Source: JACRAV01 sp964571235
Lineage (GTDB): Bacteria > Zixibacteria > MSB-5A5 > GN15 > FEB-12
Assembly (NCBI GenBank): GCA_964571235.1
Contig: CAZNAI010000007.1
Location: 62,001-126,000, forward strand
Length of the DNA: 64,000 bases
Direction of reading: 5' to 3'
The notes under the pieces are model-generated. The model had not been told where the DNA came from and did no database searches. It was given only the letters and a program-made list of their open reading frames with translations. The position numbers and the translations under genes were made by a program. How positions within the stretch are numbered: the first letter of the stretch is position 1; each line of letters starts with the position of its first letter. Shown piece by piece: positions 34,993 to 45,837 of this stretch.

Positions 34993-35427
34993 ATGGGCGT
35001 TAACAAAGCTATCCTTATTGGAAATCTGGGTAAAGACCCGGAACTGAAATACACGCCGAGCGGCAAGGCGGTTACCACTTTTTCGCTGGCTACCAGTGAA
35101 CGCTGGACCGGCGCCGACGGCCAGAAAAACGAATCGACCACCTGGCACAATATTGTTGCGTGGGGGAAGCAGGCCGAAATTCTCAAGGAGTATCTCTCCA
35201 AGGGAAAACAGGTCTATATCGAAGGGCGGATCGATAATCGCAGTTACGACGACAAAGAGGGGAACAAGAAGTACATCTCGGAAATCGTCGTGACCAATTT
35301 CCAATTTCTCGGCGGACGTCCCTCTGAAGACCGCGGCGGTAGCGGCAGTGGTGGCGGCTCGGCCCCAATGCCGGAACCGTCGGGCGGCGGCGGCGGAAGT
35401 ACCGACGACGACGATCTGCCGTTCTGA
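34993..35427 (+). CDS. ssb: Single-stranded DNA-binding protein
   Basis: 144 residues: N-terminal OB fold (NKAILIGNLGKDPEL, then TWHNIVAWGKQAE), a Gly/Ser/Pro-rich linker, and the acidic C-terminal tip DDDDLPF that recruits replication and repair proteins. TGGAGA precedes the ATG. It forms a single-gene unit with a strong promoter and terminator. Confidence 0.98.
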   Translation: MGVNKAILIGNLGKDPELKYTPSGKAVTTFSLATSERWTGADGQKNESTTWHNIVAWGKQAEILKEYLSKGKQVYIEGRIDNRSYDDKEGNKKYISEIVVTNFQFLGGRPSEDRGGSGSGGGSAPMPEPSGGGGGSTDDDDLPF

Positions 35428-35451
35428 TCAGAAATCACACAGTGAACGCAT

Positions 35452-35476
35452 AAAGGCCCCGGCGACGGGGCCTTTT
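35452..35476 (+). terminator. Intrinsic terminator of ssb
   Basis: Stem aaaggcccc / ggggccttt, extended by one G-C pair, with a gcga tetraloop and a short T run. Confidence 0.88.
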
Positions 35477-35617
35477 GTCTGTCTGTTCGTTGCGCAGAGA
35501 TAGCGCGAAATCAAGACTAAGATCGCCGTTGGGGAACTCCGATGCACTGAGAGACGAGTAGTCCGGCCCGCGTTGCGGCCGGATTGTTCTGTCATAGTTG
35601 AAAGGAGTTACAGCACT

Positions 35618-36196
35618 ATGCCCGGAGTGGTAGCAACTGTGAAGGGGTATTTCACCAAGCGGCAGAAATACCAATTATATTGGACGGTCTCGTTTCTCAG
35701 TCTAAGCGCGGTCGCCGCCTCAGCGACCATTATTTATTACTACAACGAGGTGATTGCCGGCGCGACGGCCGAAACAGCCACCGGACGAATTGAAACTTCG
35801 ATGCTGACTTTGTTGCCGTACGCTATCTCGGCGATCATCGCGGCCATTACCGCACTTTCGGTAACCACCATCTGGCCGGTGACCAAGAGTATCGAACCGG
35901 GACGCGAATTGATCGAGCGTCTCCAGCAGATTGAACGCGGCGATCTGGCCACCAAACTCCGTGTCGGCGGCAACCATCAGCTCCGCGAACTTGTCACTGA
36001 AATGAACATCGCCACCCAATCAGTGGGTACGATGGTGACTCAAATCAAAGTCATCAACCGCCGCCAGTGGGGGGTGCTTTGCCGGATTCGTTTGGCGCTT
36101 GAAGAAGGGAGACCTGAAGAAGCCCTGCGATCAGTTGGCGAGATGGAGCGAAACTGGGATAAAATGGCGGAGGTCGAAGACCGCCTACTTACCTGA
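35618..36196 (+). CDS. Two-TM protein with HAMP-like domain and no output domain
   Basis: The ATG at 35618, ten bases after AAAGGAG, is preferred over an in-frame upstream ATG. 192 residues: TM1 (about 19-42), a very short extracytoplasmic loop of about 20 residues, TM2 (about 64-88), a HAMP-like segment (TKSIEPGRELIERLQQIERGDL), then a helical C-terminal part. There is no kinase, methyl-acceptor or cyclase domain. It could be a regulator that works through a partner. The 3' end overlaps the lpxD 3' end by 12 bases on the opposite strand. Confidence 0.65.
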   Translation: MPGVVATVKGYFTKRQKYQLYWTVSFLSLSAVAASATIIYYYNEVIAGATAETATGRIETSMLTLLPYAISAIIAAITALSVTTIWPVTKSIEPGRELIERLQQIERGDLATKLRVGGNHQLRELVTEMNIATQSVGTMVTQIKVINRRQWGVLCRIRLALEEGRPEEALRSVGEMERNWDKMAEVEDRLLT

Positions 36197-37234
36197 TTTG
36201 TCTTTGCTTACTTGATCTTCGAGATTTCGAAGGCGCTTCCACAGTTCGGGAAGTCTGTCTGTGGCCGCTACGATCCGCCTTGCCTGGTGAATCTCCCGGG
36301 CGGGGAACCCAAACCAGGTTTCTCCGTCCGGGATCGATTTTGATACCCCCGATTGTGCGCCCACAGAAACTTTGTTGCCGATCTCGATATGTCCTACCAG
36401 ACCGACCTGTCCAGCCAGCACGACGCCGTCACCGAGCTTTGTAGAGCCGGATATCCCCACCTGCGAGACAATGATGCAGTGCCTGCCAATCTCGACGTTG
36501 TGCGCGATCTGAACCAGATTATCGATCTTGGTTCCCTGTCCAATTTTGGTCGGCCCGAGAGCGCCGCGGTCTATGGTGGTGTTGGCGCCGATTTCGACAT
36601 CGTCGCCTATTTCAACCCACCCAACCTGCGCAATTTTGTGTAGTCCTTTTTCAGTAGGGGCAAATCCGAAACCATCAGAGCCAATTACCACGCCGGGATG
36701 AAGTATGACATTGTTGCCGATCCGGGAGCCGTGCATGATTCGCACGCCCGGATAGATCAGGCAATTGTCGCCTATGGAAACATCGCGGTCAACATATGCC
36801 GAAGCCATGATCTGCGTCTCACGACCAATCTGTGAATTTGAGCCGATGTGTACAAGCGGTCCAACGCCGGCGTCTGGCCCTAACTGCACGGATGAATCAA
36901 CAACCGCTGTCGGGGCAATCCCCGCTGGGACTCGCCGAGTCACCGGATGAAACAACTCTACGATTTTTGCAAACGTGAGATACGGATTGGGGTGACGAAT
37001 GACCGGCAGGCGCGAACATGGCGCGTCAGGCGAGAGCACAAGGGCCGAGGCAGTTGTTGTTTCAATGAAATGCTGATACTTGATGTTGGCAACAAAGCTA
37101 ATCTGGCCGGCGACCGCCTGTTCGATCGGGGCGACGCCCGATATGACAACCGAACTGTCGCCCGAAATCTCTCCGCCTACCCGGCCGACTATGTCGGCCA
37201 GGGAGAGCGCAATCTTATTGGTCGAGCTTTTCAA
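36185..37234 (-). CDS. lpxD: UDP-3-O-acylglucosamine N-acyltransferase
   Basis: 349 residues. An N-terminal uridine-binding domain is followed by the left-handed beta-helix made of hexapeptide repeats (IGDNCLIYPG, IGNNVILHPG, VIGSDGFGFAP) with the catalytic histidine in QIAHNVEIG, and a C-terminal helix. LpxD adds the second acyl chain in lipid A synthesis, so the organism should make LPS. The TTG start at 37234 overlaps the end of skp by 20 bases. LpxA, LpxC and FabZ genes are not in the window. Confidence 0.95.
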   Translation of the reverse strand: MKSSTNKIALSLADIVGRVGGEISGDSSVVISGVAPIEQAVAGQISFVANIKYQHFIETTTASALVLSPDAPCSRLPVIRHPNPYLTFAKIVELFHPVTRRVPAGIAPTAVVDSSVQLGPDAGVGPLVHIGSNSQIGRETQIMASAYVDRDVSIGDNCLIYPGVRIMHGSRIGNNVILHPGVVIGSDGFGFAPTEKGLHKIAQVGWVEIGDDVEIGANTTIDRGALGPTKIGQGTKIDNLVQIAHNVEIGRHCIIVSQVGISGSTKLGDGVVLAGQVGLVGHIEIGNKVSVGAQSGVSKSIPDGETWFGFPAREIHQARRIVAATDRLPELWKRLRNLEDQVSKDKSGK

Positions 37235-37748
37235 GTTTTGCCAGCACTTTGTCGGTCACTTCGTAACTGGGCTTGATATATCCCAGCCCGGAGTTGAGCG
37301 TGAAAATGACATCGTAATTTTCTTCTTCAGCCACTGCCGCAATTGCCTGCGTGATCTTGTCAAGAATCGGCTGGAGCAGTTCGGCCTGTTTGCGTTCGGC
37401 GGTTCCACTCGGACCGTAAATCTGGCGGGTGAAAAAGTCGAGGGCGTCTTTCTTGGTGCGAATTGTTGCTTCGCGCTCTTTTTTCTTCTCGTCGGAGAGG
37501 ACAATCTTCTGATTGTTATAGTCTTCCAAGAGAGCGTTCAGTTCGTCGTTTTTGTCCTGAGTCTCTTTGTCCCAGGCCTTCCGCTCGGTTTCGAATTGTT
37601 CCTGAGCACGCAGGAAAGGCGGGTATTTGGTTTTGATCGTTTCGTCGTTGATGAAACCGATTTTCGACACCTGACCGAAAATCGACGGGCCGACCATCAT
37701 CAGTGTGGCGGCCATCGCCAACCGGACTACCTGTTTGATGCTAAACAT
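37215..37748 (-). CDS. skp: Skp/OmpH-family periplasmic chaperone
   Basis: 177 residues with a signal peptide (cleavage near GPSIFG/QVS), then a long amphipathic helical region rich in Lys/Glu/Gln, as in the coiled tentacles of Skp. The strand segment VSKIGFIN at the start of the mature protein and YDVIFTLNSG near the end form the trimer core. It escorts unfolded outer-membrane proteins in the periplasm. The genes on either side are its functional partners bamA and lpxD. Confidence 0.9.
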   Translation of the reverse strand: MFSIKQVVRLAMAATLMMVGPSIFGQVSKIGFINDETIKTKYPPFLRAQEQFETERKAWDKETQDKNDELNALLEDYNNQKIVLSDEKKKEREATIRTKKDALDFFTRQIYGPSGTAERKQAELLQPILDKITQAIAAVAEEENYDVIFTLNSGLGYIKPSYEVTDKVLAKLEKLDQ

Positions 37749-37781
37749 AACAAATCTCCCTATGATAGAACTTTTTCTAAG

Positions 37782-40256
37782 CTACTTAAAGGCGGTTCCC
37801 GCTCGGAAATGCGTATGGAATCCGCGTCCTTGACTGCCGCGCTCATCCAGCGGCTTGCCAAAATCAAAGCCGAGCGTGCCGATTCCGGGGATCGCTACGC
37901 GGACACCGAATCCCCAGCTCTTATACAATTTTTTGAAGATGTCGTCGCGGACCAGCCAGGAATTGCCGGCGTCGAAAAAGAGCACGCCGTAAATCTGCCG
38001 TTCGACGAGCGGGTATTTCAATTCAAAGTTCGAGGTAAACATATACTTGCCGCGTACACGTGTGGCGCCTGAAAGTGTATCAACCCGAATGGTATCAACC
38101 TGCGAAAGGTCGGGTTGCGTGTTCGATGTATCAGTATATACAAAGACAGTGTCGTAGCGGGTGATGATCGTGTCGGGGGTCAAAGAACCGTCGTCGTATC
38201 CGCGCACCACGCCGTCGTAGTTGGCTCCGCCAACCAAGAAGCGATCGGATGGGAAGATGTTGCCATCGCCCTTCGACGATGTGATTTGACCCCACTGGAA
38301 CTCAGCGGAGAGGGAGAGTTTTCCCCAAACCGGCATAAAGTGCGAGTAGTTTATAATGTGTTTGTCGGATGTCCAAAATCCGCCAAAGAGGCCACCCGTC
38401 TTTTCAATCGAATACATGAAGTACGATCCCTTGGAGGCAAATTCAGGCAAGTTACGTGAATCGCGTGTAACAGTCAGACCAAGCGACGCGGCGGTGTGCC
38501 AGAGCTCGTTCAGTTCAAGAAGTGATCCGGGAAGCGGTCCGGTTGTTTGATACGCGCTGACCCAGCCGGTTTCGGAGTTAGTCGTGTCTTTGAACTTCTG
38601 CCAGGTATGGGTATTCAAAAATGAATTGCTTCTAACGAACGTTGTGTCAAAGTCGTGATACTTGGTTCGCTCAAGCCGAGTGGTGGCGGTCATGCGGAAA
38701 TAATTGTCGGGCCATTTGAGGCGTTTGCCAAGCCGAACCGAACCACCCTGACGGCGCTCGGTGTATTCGTCGAAGTATCGCCTGCTGATATTGAAGGCGT
38801 CCCAGCCAAGCAGAGTCGGGCGGCCCAGAAACCATGGTTCGGTAAATGACAGGGACAGCGAATTACGGTTTTTCCCGAAATCGACATTGAACGAAAGCGA
38901 TTGCCCGTTTCCGCCCAGATTCGGAATCCCAACGCCAACGTTTCCGACAAACTTGTCCTGACTGTTGTATCCGGCACCTGCGTTGAGCTGACCAGTCGGC
39001 TTTTCTTCGACTTTGAATTCAAGGTCGACATCGCCGTTAGGCAGGTCGATTGGCGCCGGTTCAACTTTGGCGAAATAGTTAAGCGCCATTACATCGCGAA
39101 ATGAACGAAGCAAAAGTGAGCGATTGAATACCTGCCCCGGACGGACGGCGATTTCCCGGCGAATCACTTTGTCTTTGGTGCGGTTGTTGCCCACGATGTT
39201 GACCATGTTGATATGCGAGGGGAGACCCTCAGTGATCGCATAGCTGATATCGATTATTGAATCCGAGCGGGTTGCTTTGGTGTCATCGATCCGGACATGC
39301 AGATGCCCGATATCCTGATACGAGGTATACAGGTTGAAAATCGATTCGTCGTAGACCTCGGAACTGAAGACCGCCAGCTTCTTGAAGTTAATCTGCGACT
39401 GCAGGGCAGGAGTTTTAAGTACATCGTTCCCGGAGAAAGTTGCGTCGCCGAAGTAATAGCAGGGCCCCTCGTAAAGCGAGAGGTATATCTTCATCCGATT
39501 GGCGACAGTATCAATATGATTGGAGTCGGAAACGATGTGGGCGTCGATAAACCCCTTCTTGTGGTACTCCTCGACAACCTTATCGAGGTCTTCCTGGTAT
39601 TTCTCCTGCGCGAAGTCGGAGCTTTTCAAAAAGCCGCGCTTTTTGTTGCGCATTTTGGAGATCACTTTGTCGCTCGGCACTCGGACATTTCCGGTGACTA
39701 ACACAGAATCGACTTTGACTTTCTCGCGCTCTTGGATGTTGTAGGTGAGCGAGGCCTCGGTCGAGTCGGCCGAGTACGCTATCGACGGCTCTGCAATGGC
39801 GCGAAAATACCCTTTCTCTGCGTACAGCGAGAGAATTTTTTCTTTCTTCTCGTGAATCAAGTAGGGGGAGATAAATCCGCCGATTCCCAGGCCGAGTTTT
39901 TCGGTCAGGTCCTTCGAATTGAATTTCTTGTTCCCCGAAAATGACAAGGCGGTGAGCTTGGGGACTTCTTTGACATTGATAAATACTTTGATCCCGCCGG
40001 TGACCGGCTGGCTTTCGACCACGACTTCGGAGAACATTCCCAGTCCATACAGCCGCTTGATCGATTGTTGGACGAGCGGGGAGGTAAGCGTGGTTCCTTT
40101 GTCGAAGGAGCACACGCCTAAAATGAGTGAAGTTGTCGCGATATGATTGCCGGTGACTTCGATGTCGACGACCCGATACGAATCTTGCGACCGTACCGCC
40201 GGTGAAATCAGAATCAATAAGAGAAGTAAAAGAGCAGTCCGTGCTCTACAGTACAT
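37782..40256 (-). CDS. bamA: Outer-membrane protein assembly factor BamA
   Basis: The start at MYCRARTALLL has GGGAC upstream and gives a clean signal peptide; an in-frame ATG seven codons earlier is less likely. 824 residues: signal peptide, about five POTRA domains (to about residue 390), then a C-terminal barrel of the Omp85 family. Recognisable barrel motifs are GAGYNSQDKF, the VRGYDDGS loop that corresponds to the conserved VRGF/Y of strand L6, and a C-terminal strand ending in GTAFK, with a final Lys where BamA often ends in Phe/Trp. It inserts beta-barrel proteins in the outer membrane. Confidence 0.95.
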   Translation of the reverse strand: MYCRARTALLLLLLILISPAVRSQDSYRVVDIEVTGNHIATTSLILGVCSFDKGTTLTSPLVQQSIKRLYGLGMFSEVVVESQPVTGGIKVFINVKEVPKLTALSFSGNKKFNSKDLTEKLGLGIGGFISPYLIHEKKEKILSLYAEKGYFRAIAEPSIAYSADSTEASLTYNIQEREKVKVDSVLVTGNVRVPSDKVISKMRNKKRGFLKSSDFAQEKYQEDLDKVVEEYHKKGFIDAHIVSDSNHIDTVANRMKIYLSLYEGPCYYFGDATFSGNDVLKTPALQSQINFKKLAVFSSEVYDESIFNLYTSYQDIGHLHVRIDDTKATRSDSIIDISYAITEGLPSHINMVNIVGNNRTKDKVIRREIAVRPGQVFNRSLLLRSFRDVMALNYFAKVEPAPIDLPNGDVDLEFKVEEKPTGQLNAGAGYNSQDKFVGNVGVGIPNLGGNGQSLSFNVDFGKNRNSLSLSFTEPWFLGRPTLLGWDAFNISRRYFDEYTERRQGGSVRLGKRLKWPDNYFRMTATTRLERTKYHDFDTTFVRSNSFLNTHTWQKFKDTTNSETGWVSAYQTTGPLPGSLLELNELWHTAASLGLTVTRDSRNLPEFASKGSYFMYSIEKTGGLFGGFWTSDKHIINYSHFMPVWGKLSLSAEFQWGQITSSKGDGNIFPSDRFLVGGANYDGVVRGYDDGSLTPDTIITRYDTVFVYTDTSNTQPDLSQVDTIRVDTLSGATRVRGKYMFTSNFELKYPLVERQIYGVLFFDAGNSWLVRDDIFKKLYKSWGFGVRVAIPGIGTLGFDFGKPLDERGSQGRGFHTHFRAGTAFK

Positions 40257-40273
40257 CGAGTCCCTTGTCCCGG

Positions 40274-40594
40274 TCAACCTTTGGGAGCGACAATACGAGT
40301 GATCTTGATCTCGGTATACCCTTGGCGATGTCCGAGTGTCTTGCGGGCTTTGGTCCGGCGTTTATAGCGGTAACCCCGCACTTTTTCGCCCAACCCGTGG
40401 GAAACGACTTCGGCTTCGACCTTGGCGCCATTGACATACGGCGTTCCAATCGACGCACCAGAGTCTGATTTGACCATCAGTACTTTATCTATGGTCAGCT
40501 TGCCGCCGGCGGCGACATCGCTATGGTCAACTTTGATCACTTCGCCTTCCGACGCGGTGACCTGGCGACCACCAATTTGCATAATTGCCTGCAT
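40274..40594 (-). CDS. rplU: 50S ribosomal protein L21
   Basis: The ATG at 40594, with GAGGAG six bases upstream, is preferred over the GTG at 40612. 106 residues. MQAIMQIGGRQ replaces the usual YAVIxTGGKQ opening; VRGYRYKRRTKARKTLGHRQGYTEIKI is the L21 C-terminal signature in shortened form here (VRGYRYKRRTKARK and GHRQGYTEIKI). Binds 23S rRNA. The usual partner rpmA (L27) is not next to it; bamA follows after 17 bases. Confidence 0.96.
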   Translation of the reverse strand: MQAIMQIGGRQVTASEGEVIKVDHSDVAAGGKLTIDKVLMVKSDSGASIGTPYVNGAKVEAEVVSHGLGEKVRGYRYKRRTKARKTLGHRQGYTEIKITRIVAPKG

Positions 40595-40851
40595 GAAATT
40601 CTCCTCGCTCACTGTCTATACGAACCAAACGTAAATTTTCTACCGGCCAAACTTCCAAAGGTACGGCATTTGTTTGCCAAGTCAAGGGCATTGTGGACCG
40701 TGTGGCGACCCACCGATTGGCCGTTCTTTGACTTAAACTCTTGAGTCACATTGGGGTTCCATACTGTTTTCGTCGCTTTCCGCCAATCGGGCGCAATGGT
40801 GATTGCCCTTTGAAACCGAGCCGGTATATTCGGCGTTACGAAAGGACCAAG
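40595..40851. promoter_or_regulatory. Divergent intergenic region between rplU and uvrB
   Basis: 257 bases without a recognisable gene. Candidate uvrB promoter elements are TTGCCC (40803-40808) and TATATT (40825-40830) with 16-base spacing. No LexA-type operator was recognised. AAAGGA at 40841-40846 is the uvrB Shine-Dalgarno. Confidence 0.35.
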
Positions 40852-42885
40852 ATGCCCAGAGAAAACAAAGCACCGGATTCAGCGCCTTTTGAGTTGGTGG
40901 CCAGTTTCGAGCCACGGGGGGATCAGCCGGCGGCTATCGTCGAACTGATGACCGGACTGGCCGAGAACAAACGGCATCAAGTCCTGCTCGGGGTAACCGG
41001 CTCGGGGAAGACCTTCACGATGGCCAATGTGATCGCCCAATACGGCCGGCCGACCCTGGTTATTTCGCACAACAAGACACTCGCCGCACAGTTGTACGGC
41101 GAGCTCAAGGCCTTTTTCCCCAAGAATGCGGTTGAGTTTTTTATCAGCTACTACGACTACTATCAGCCCGAGGCATATCTTCCGACAACCGACACCTATA
41201 TCGAAAAAGACACCGCAATAAACGAAGATATCGACCGCCTCCGTCTGCGGGCGACCGCGTCACTACTGGAACGGAACGATGTGATCATAGTGGCGTCGGT
41301 TTCCTGTATTTATGGAATCGGTTCACCGGCTGAGTATGAGCGGCAGATGATCTTCTTTGAAGTCGGCGCTCAGTTCGACCGGGATGAAGTAATCCGCAAC
41401 CTCATCGCTATTCATTACAACCGCAACGAAGTCAGCTTCACGCGGGGCAATTTCCGGGTACGTGGAGATACGATTGAACTGATCCCCGCCTACCACGAGA
41501 CGGCGCTTCGATTTGAATTTTTCGGCGATACGATAGAACGAATTACCGAAATTGAGCCGCTTACCGGAGAGATTATTTCCGAGCGTCAACGGGTGGCGAT
41601 CTATCCGGCCAAGCACTTTGTCACCTCAAAGCCGACTCTTGATACCGCGATTGCCAAAATCCAGGAGGAACTGAAGGATCGGCTCGAGGTTTTTCGCCAA
41701 CTGGACAAACTGCTCGAAGCCCAACGGATCGAATCGCGCACCAAGTACGATCTCGAAATGCTCAAAGAAGTCGGCTACTGTTCGGGAATCGAGAACTACT
41801 CCCGGTATCTGACCCACCGCGAGGCAGGGGAGAGGCCGGAAACGCTTATTGACTTTTTCCCCAAGGATTTCTTAGTCATCATCGACGAATCCCACCAGAG
41901 CATCCCTCAGATTCGAGCGATGTACGCCGGCGACCGCAACCGAAAAGAGACGTTGATCGAGCACGGGTTCCGGTTGCCTTCTGCTCTTGATAACCGGCCC
42001 CTCTTTTTCGAGGAATTTGAATCGCTTATGCCGAGTGTTGTCTATGTCTCGGCCACTCCGGCCGACTTTGAACTCCAAAAGGCGGAGGGGGTAGTAGTCG
42101 AGCAGGTGATTCGCCCAACCGGCCTTTTGGACCCGCAGATTACTGTGAAACCACTGCGTACGCAGGTCGACGATCTGCTTGAGCAGGTCCGCCTCCGGTC
42201 AGCCAAGGGAGAGAGGACACTAGTGACAACCCTCACCAAACGGATGGCTGAGGATTTAACCGACTATTTGAGCAAAGCCGGGGTTCGCGTTCGGTATCTC
42301 CATAGTGAAATCGATAGTATCGAGCGCACGGAAATCATCCGCGATCTTCGACTGCATGAATTCGACGTTCTGGTCGGGATCAACCTTTTGCGAGAGGGAC
42401 TGGATCTGCCGGAGGTCTCGCTGGTGGCAGTGATGGACGCCGACAAAGAGGGATTCCTGCGCTCGGAGCGGTCGCTCATCCAGACATCCGGCCGTGCGGC
42501 CCGCAACAAGAACGGCGAGGTCATATTCTACGCCGACAAAATGACCGATTCGATGCGCAAGGCAATCGAAGAGACCAATCGACGGCGTATCAAACAACTT
42601 GCCTATAACGAAGAACACGGGGTCAACCCTGAGACAATTTTCAAAACCCGTGACGAAATCCTCCGTTCGACCCGCTTTGCCGACAGTAAGACGGTCGAGG
42701 AAGTCACTTTCGAAAAACCGGAGCATTTTAACCTGATGTCGCGCGAGGATCAGTCCGAGTTCCTCCTGCAGGCGATGAAACGGGCGGCGGATAATCTTGA
42801 CTTTGAGACCGCCATGTTGCTTCGTGATGAGGTGACAAAGCTCAAAGATGAGATGAAAAAAAGTAAACTACGGGCCCGGCGGTAG
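40852..42885 (+). CDS. uvrB: Excinuclease ABC subunit B
   Basis: The start MPRENKAP is preceded by AAAGGA; an upstream in-frame start would add 37 residues not seen in the family. 677 residues. Walker A is LLGVTGSGKTFT; the damage-probing beta-hairpin is YYDYYQPEAYLP; DESHQSIPQI is the DEAD-like motif; TSGRAARN is helicase motif VI. The C-terminal UVR domain that contacts UvrC is present (LDFETAMLLRDEV). It acts in nucleotide excision repair. It is followed by a lipoprotein gene on the same strand. Confidence 0.98.
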   Translation: MPRENKAPDSAPFELVASFEPRGDQPAAIVELMTGLAENKRHQVLLGVTGSGKTFTMANVIAQYGRPTLVISHNKTLAAQLYGELKAFFPKNAVEFFISYYDYYQPEAYLPTTDTYIEKDTAINEDIDRLRLRATASLLERNDVIIVASVSCIYGIGSPAEYERQMIFFEVGAQFDRDEVIRNLIAIHYNRNEVSFTRGNFRVRGDTIELIPAYHETALRFEFFGDTIERITEIEPLTGEIISERQRVAIYPAKHFVTSKPTLDTAIAKIQEELKDRLEVFRQLDKLLEAQRIESRTKYDLEMLKEVGYCSGIENYSRYLTHREAGERPETLIDFFPKDFLVIIDESHQSIPQIRAMYAGDRNRKETLIEHGFRLPSALDNRPLFFEEFESLMPSVVYVSATPADFELQKAEGVVVEQVIRPTGLLDPQITVKPLRTQVDDLLEQVRLRSAKGERTLVTTLTKRMAEDLTDYLSKAGVRVRYLHSEIDSIERTEIIRDLRLHEFDVLVGINLLREGLDLPEVSLVAVMDADKEGFLRSERSLIQTSGRAARNKNGEVIFYADKMTDSMRKAIEETNRRRIKQLAYNEEHGVNPETIFKTRDEILRSTRFADSKTVEEVTFEKPEHFNLMSREDQSEFLLQAMKRAADNLDFETAMLLRDEVTKLKDEMKKSKLRARR

Positions 42886-42897
42886 CGTCCATAGCAT

Positions 42898-43761
42898 ATG
42901 AACATTCAAGTACGAAATATAGTTTTCCTCGGGGCGGCAGTCTCGGCACTCGGCCTTTGGGCCGGCGGCTGTAGTGAAAAGGATGTCCCTTTCGTCAGCG
43001 ACATCAACCATATGATGCAGTTTCTGGACCGTACCGAAGCGGGGCAGGATCTCTTTCGCTGGGACAGTCTGATTATCCCGGCAGACTATACACTGCCGTT
43101 TACGACCGCGACCTTTCGGGATTCAGTGGTCGGCCACACTCGTTCTAATCAGTTCGATTCCATCCGCTACGAGGAGTTCGGCGTTCCGGTCGGGAACCAA
43201 CCGGCCTGTAATTTCAAGATCAGTGATACCTACGACATTCGCACCCGCAAAATCGACGGAGTCGATACGACGTATGTCGATGACCGACGAACTATCGTTC
43301 GCTCCGGAAAGTTTGTAAAACTGGGGAGTGACTTTGAAGATTTTTTGGGTTGGTCATTGTGGTCTTTTGCCGGCCGCGATCTCTTATCGCCCGTTGCCCC
43401 GACAATCCAGGTAACGACGACATTTCAACCGATTGGCCAAAGCGCGGTGGCGGTAAATCAGGATCGCCTTGTGCGTCTCACTGAAAGCCGGACAATTGCC
43501 AGCGGCACGAACGTCATCCTCAAGACTATTTCTAACACTGCCGATTCCCTGCGCGAACCGGCGGTTATCTTGAGCGCTGAGGATATTTCAGGATTTGTAC
43601 AGAGGTCAATGATCCGGGTGGACCGGGATCATTATTTGGATACTCTGAAAACTCCGGCGAATAACAAACGACTCTGGAATCTGATCCTGGTGCAGACATT
43701 CCACGACACCGAATTTTTCTTCACCGGCGGCTTTATCATTCCGTATCGCGTACCGCAATGA
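42898..43761 (+). CDS. Predicted lipoprotein of unknown function
   Basis: 287 residues. The N-terminal hydrophobic segment ends in a lipobox-like WAGGC (Cys25), so it should be lipidated by Lgt and anchored in a membrane. The mature part is rich in beta-strand patterns and polar residues, with no catalytic motif that I recognise. It lies 12 bases after uvrB but has no obvious Shine-Dalgarno, so coupling to uvrB is uncertain. Two hairpins follow its stop. Confidence 0.65.
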   Translation: MNIQVRNIVFLGAAVSALGLWAGGCSEKDVPFVSDINHMMQFLDRTEAGQDLFRWDSLIIPADYTLPFTTATFRDSVVGHTRSNQFDSIRYEEFGVPVGNQPACNFKISDTYDIRTRKIDGVDTTYVDDRRTIVRSGKFVKLGSDFEDFLGWSLWSFAGRDLLSPVAPTIQVTTTFQPIGQSAVAVNQDRLVRLTESRTIASGTNVILKTISNTADSLREPAVILSAEDISGFVQRSMIRVDRDHYLDTLKTPANNKRLWNLILVQTFHDTEFFFTGGFIIPYRVPQ

Positions 43762-43778
43762 CGCAATAGCCTTGGTAG

Positions 43779-43839
43779 CCCAACCTTTAGGTTGGGATGG
43801 ACATCTCTACCTGAATCTCATCCCAACGCAAGCGTTGGG
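43779..43839. repeat. Paired REP-like palindromes
   Basis: Two hairpins with related arms, cccaacct/aggttggg (43779-43796) and cccaacgc/gcgttggg (43822-43839), are separated by 25 bases between converging genes. They lack a T run, so they look more like a repetitive extragenic palindrome than a simple terminator. Confidence 0.55.
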
Positions 43840-43863
43840 GCACTCATGTGGCCCCGAGTGATC

Positions 43864-45837
<1,974 letters not shown>

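Noticed and set aside
34867..35304. N-terminal extension of nadE into the ssb region
   Set aside because: The extra residues are antisense to ssb, and a good Shine-Dalgarno marks the start at 34866.
37080..38072. Plus-strand open frame of about 330 codons across lpxD, skp and bamA
   Set aside because: It overlaps three certain genes on the other strand and shows no protein family features.
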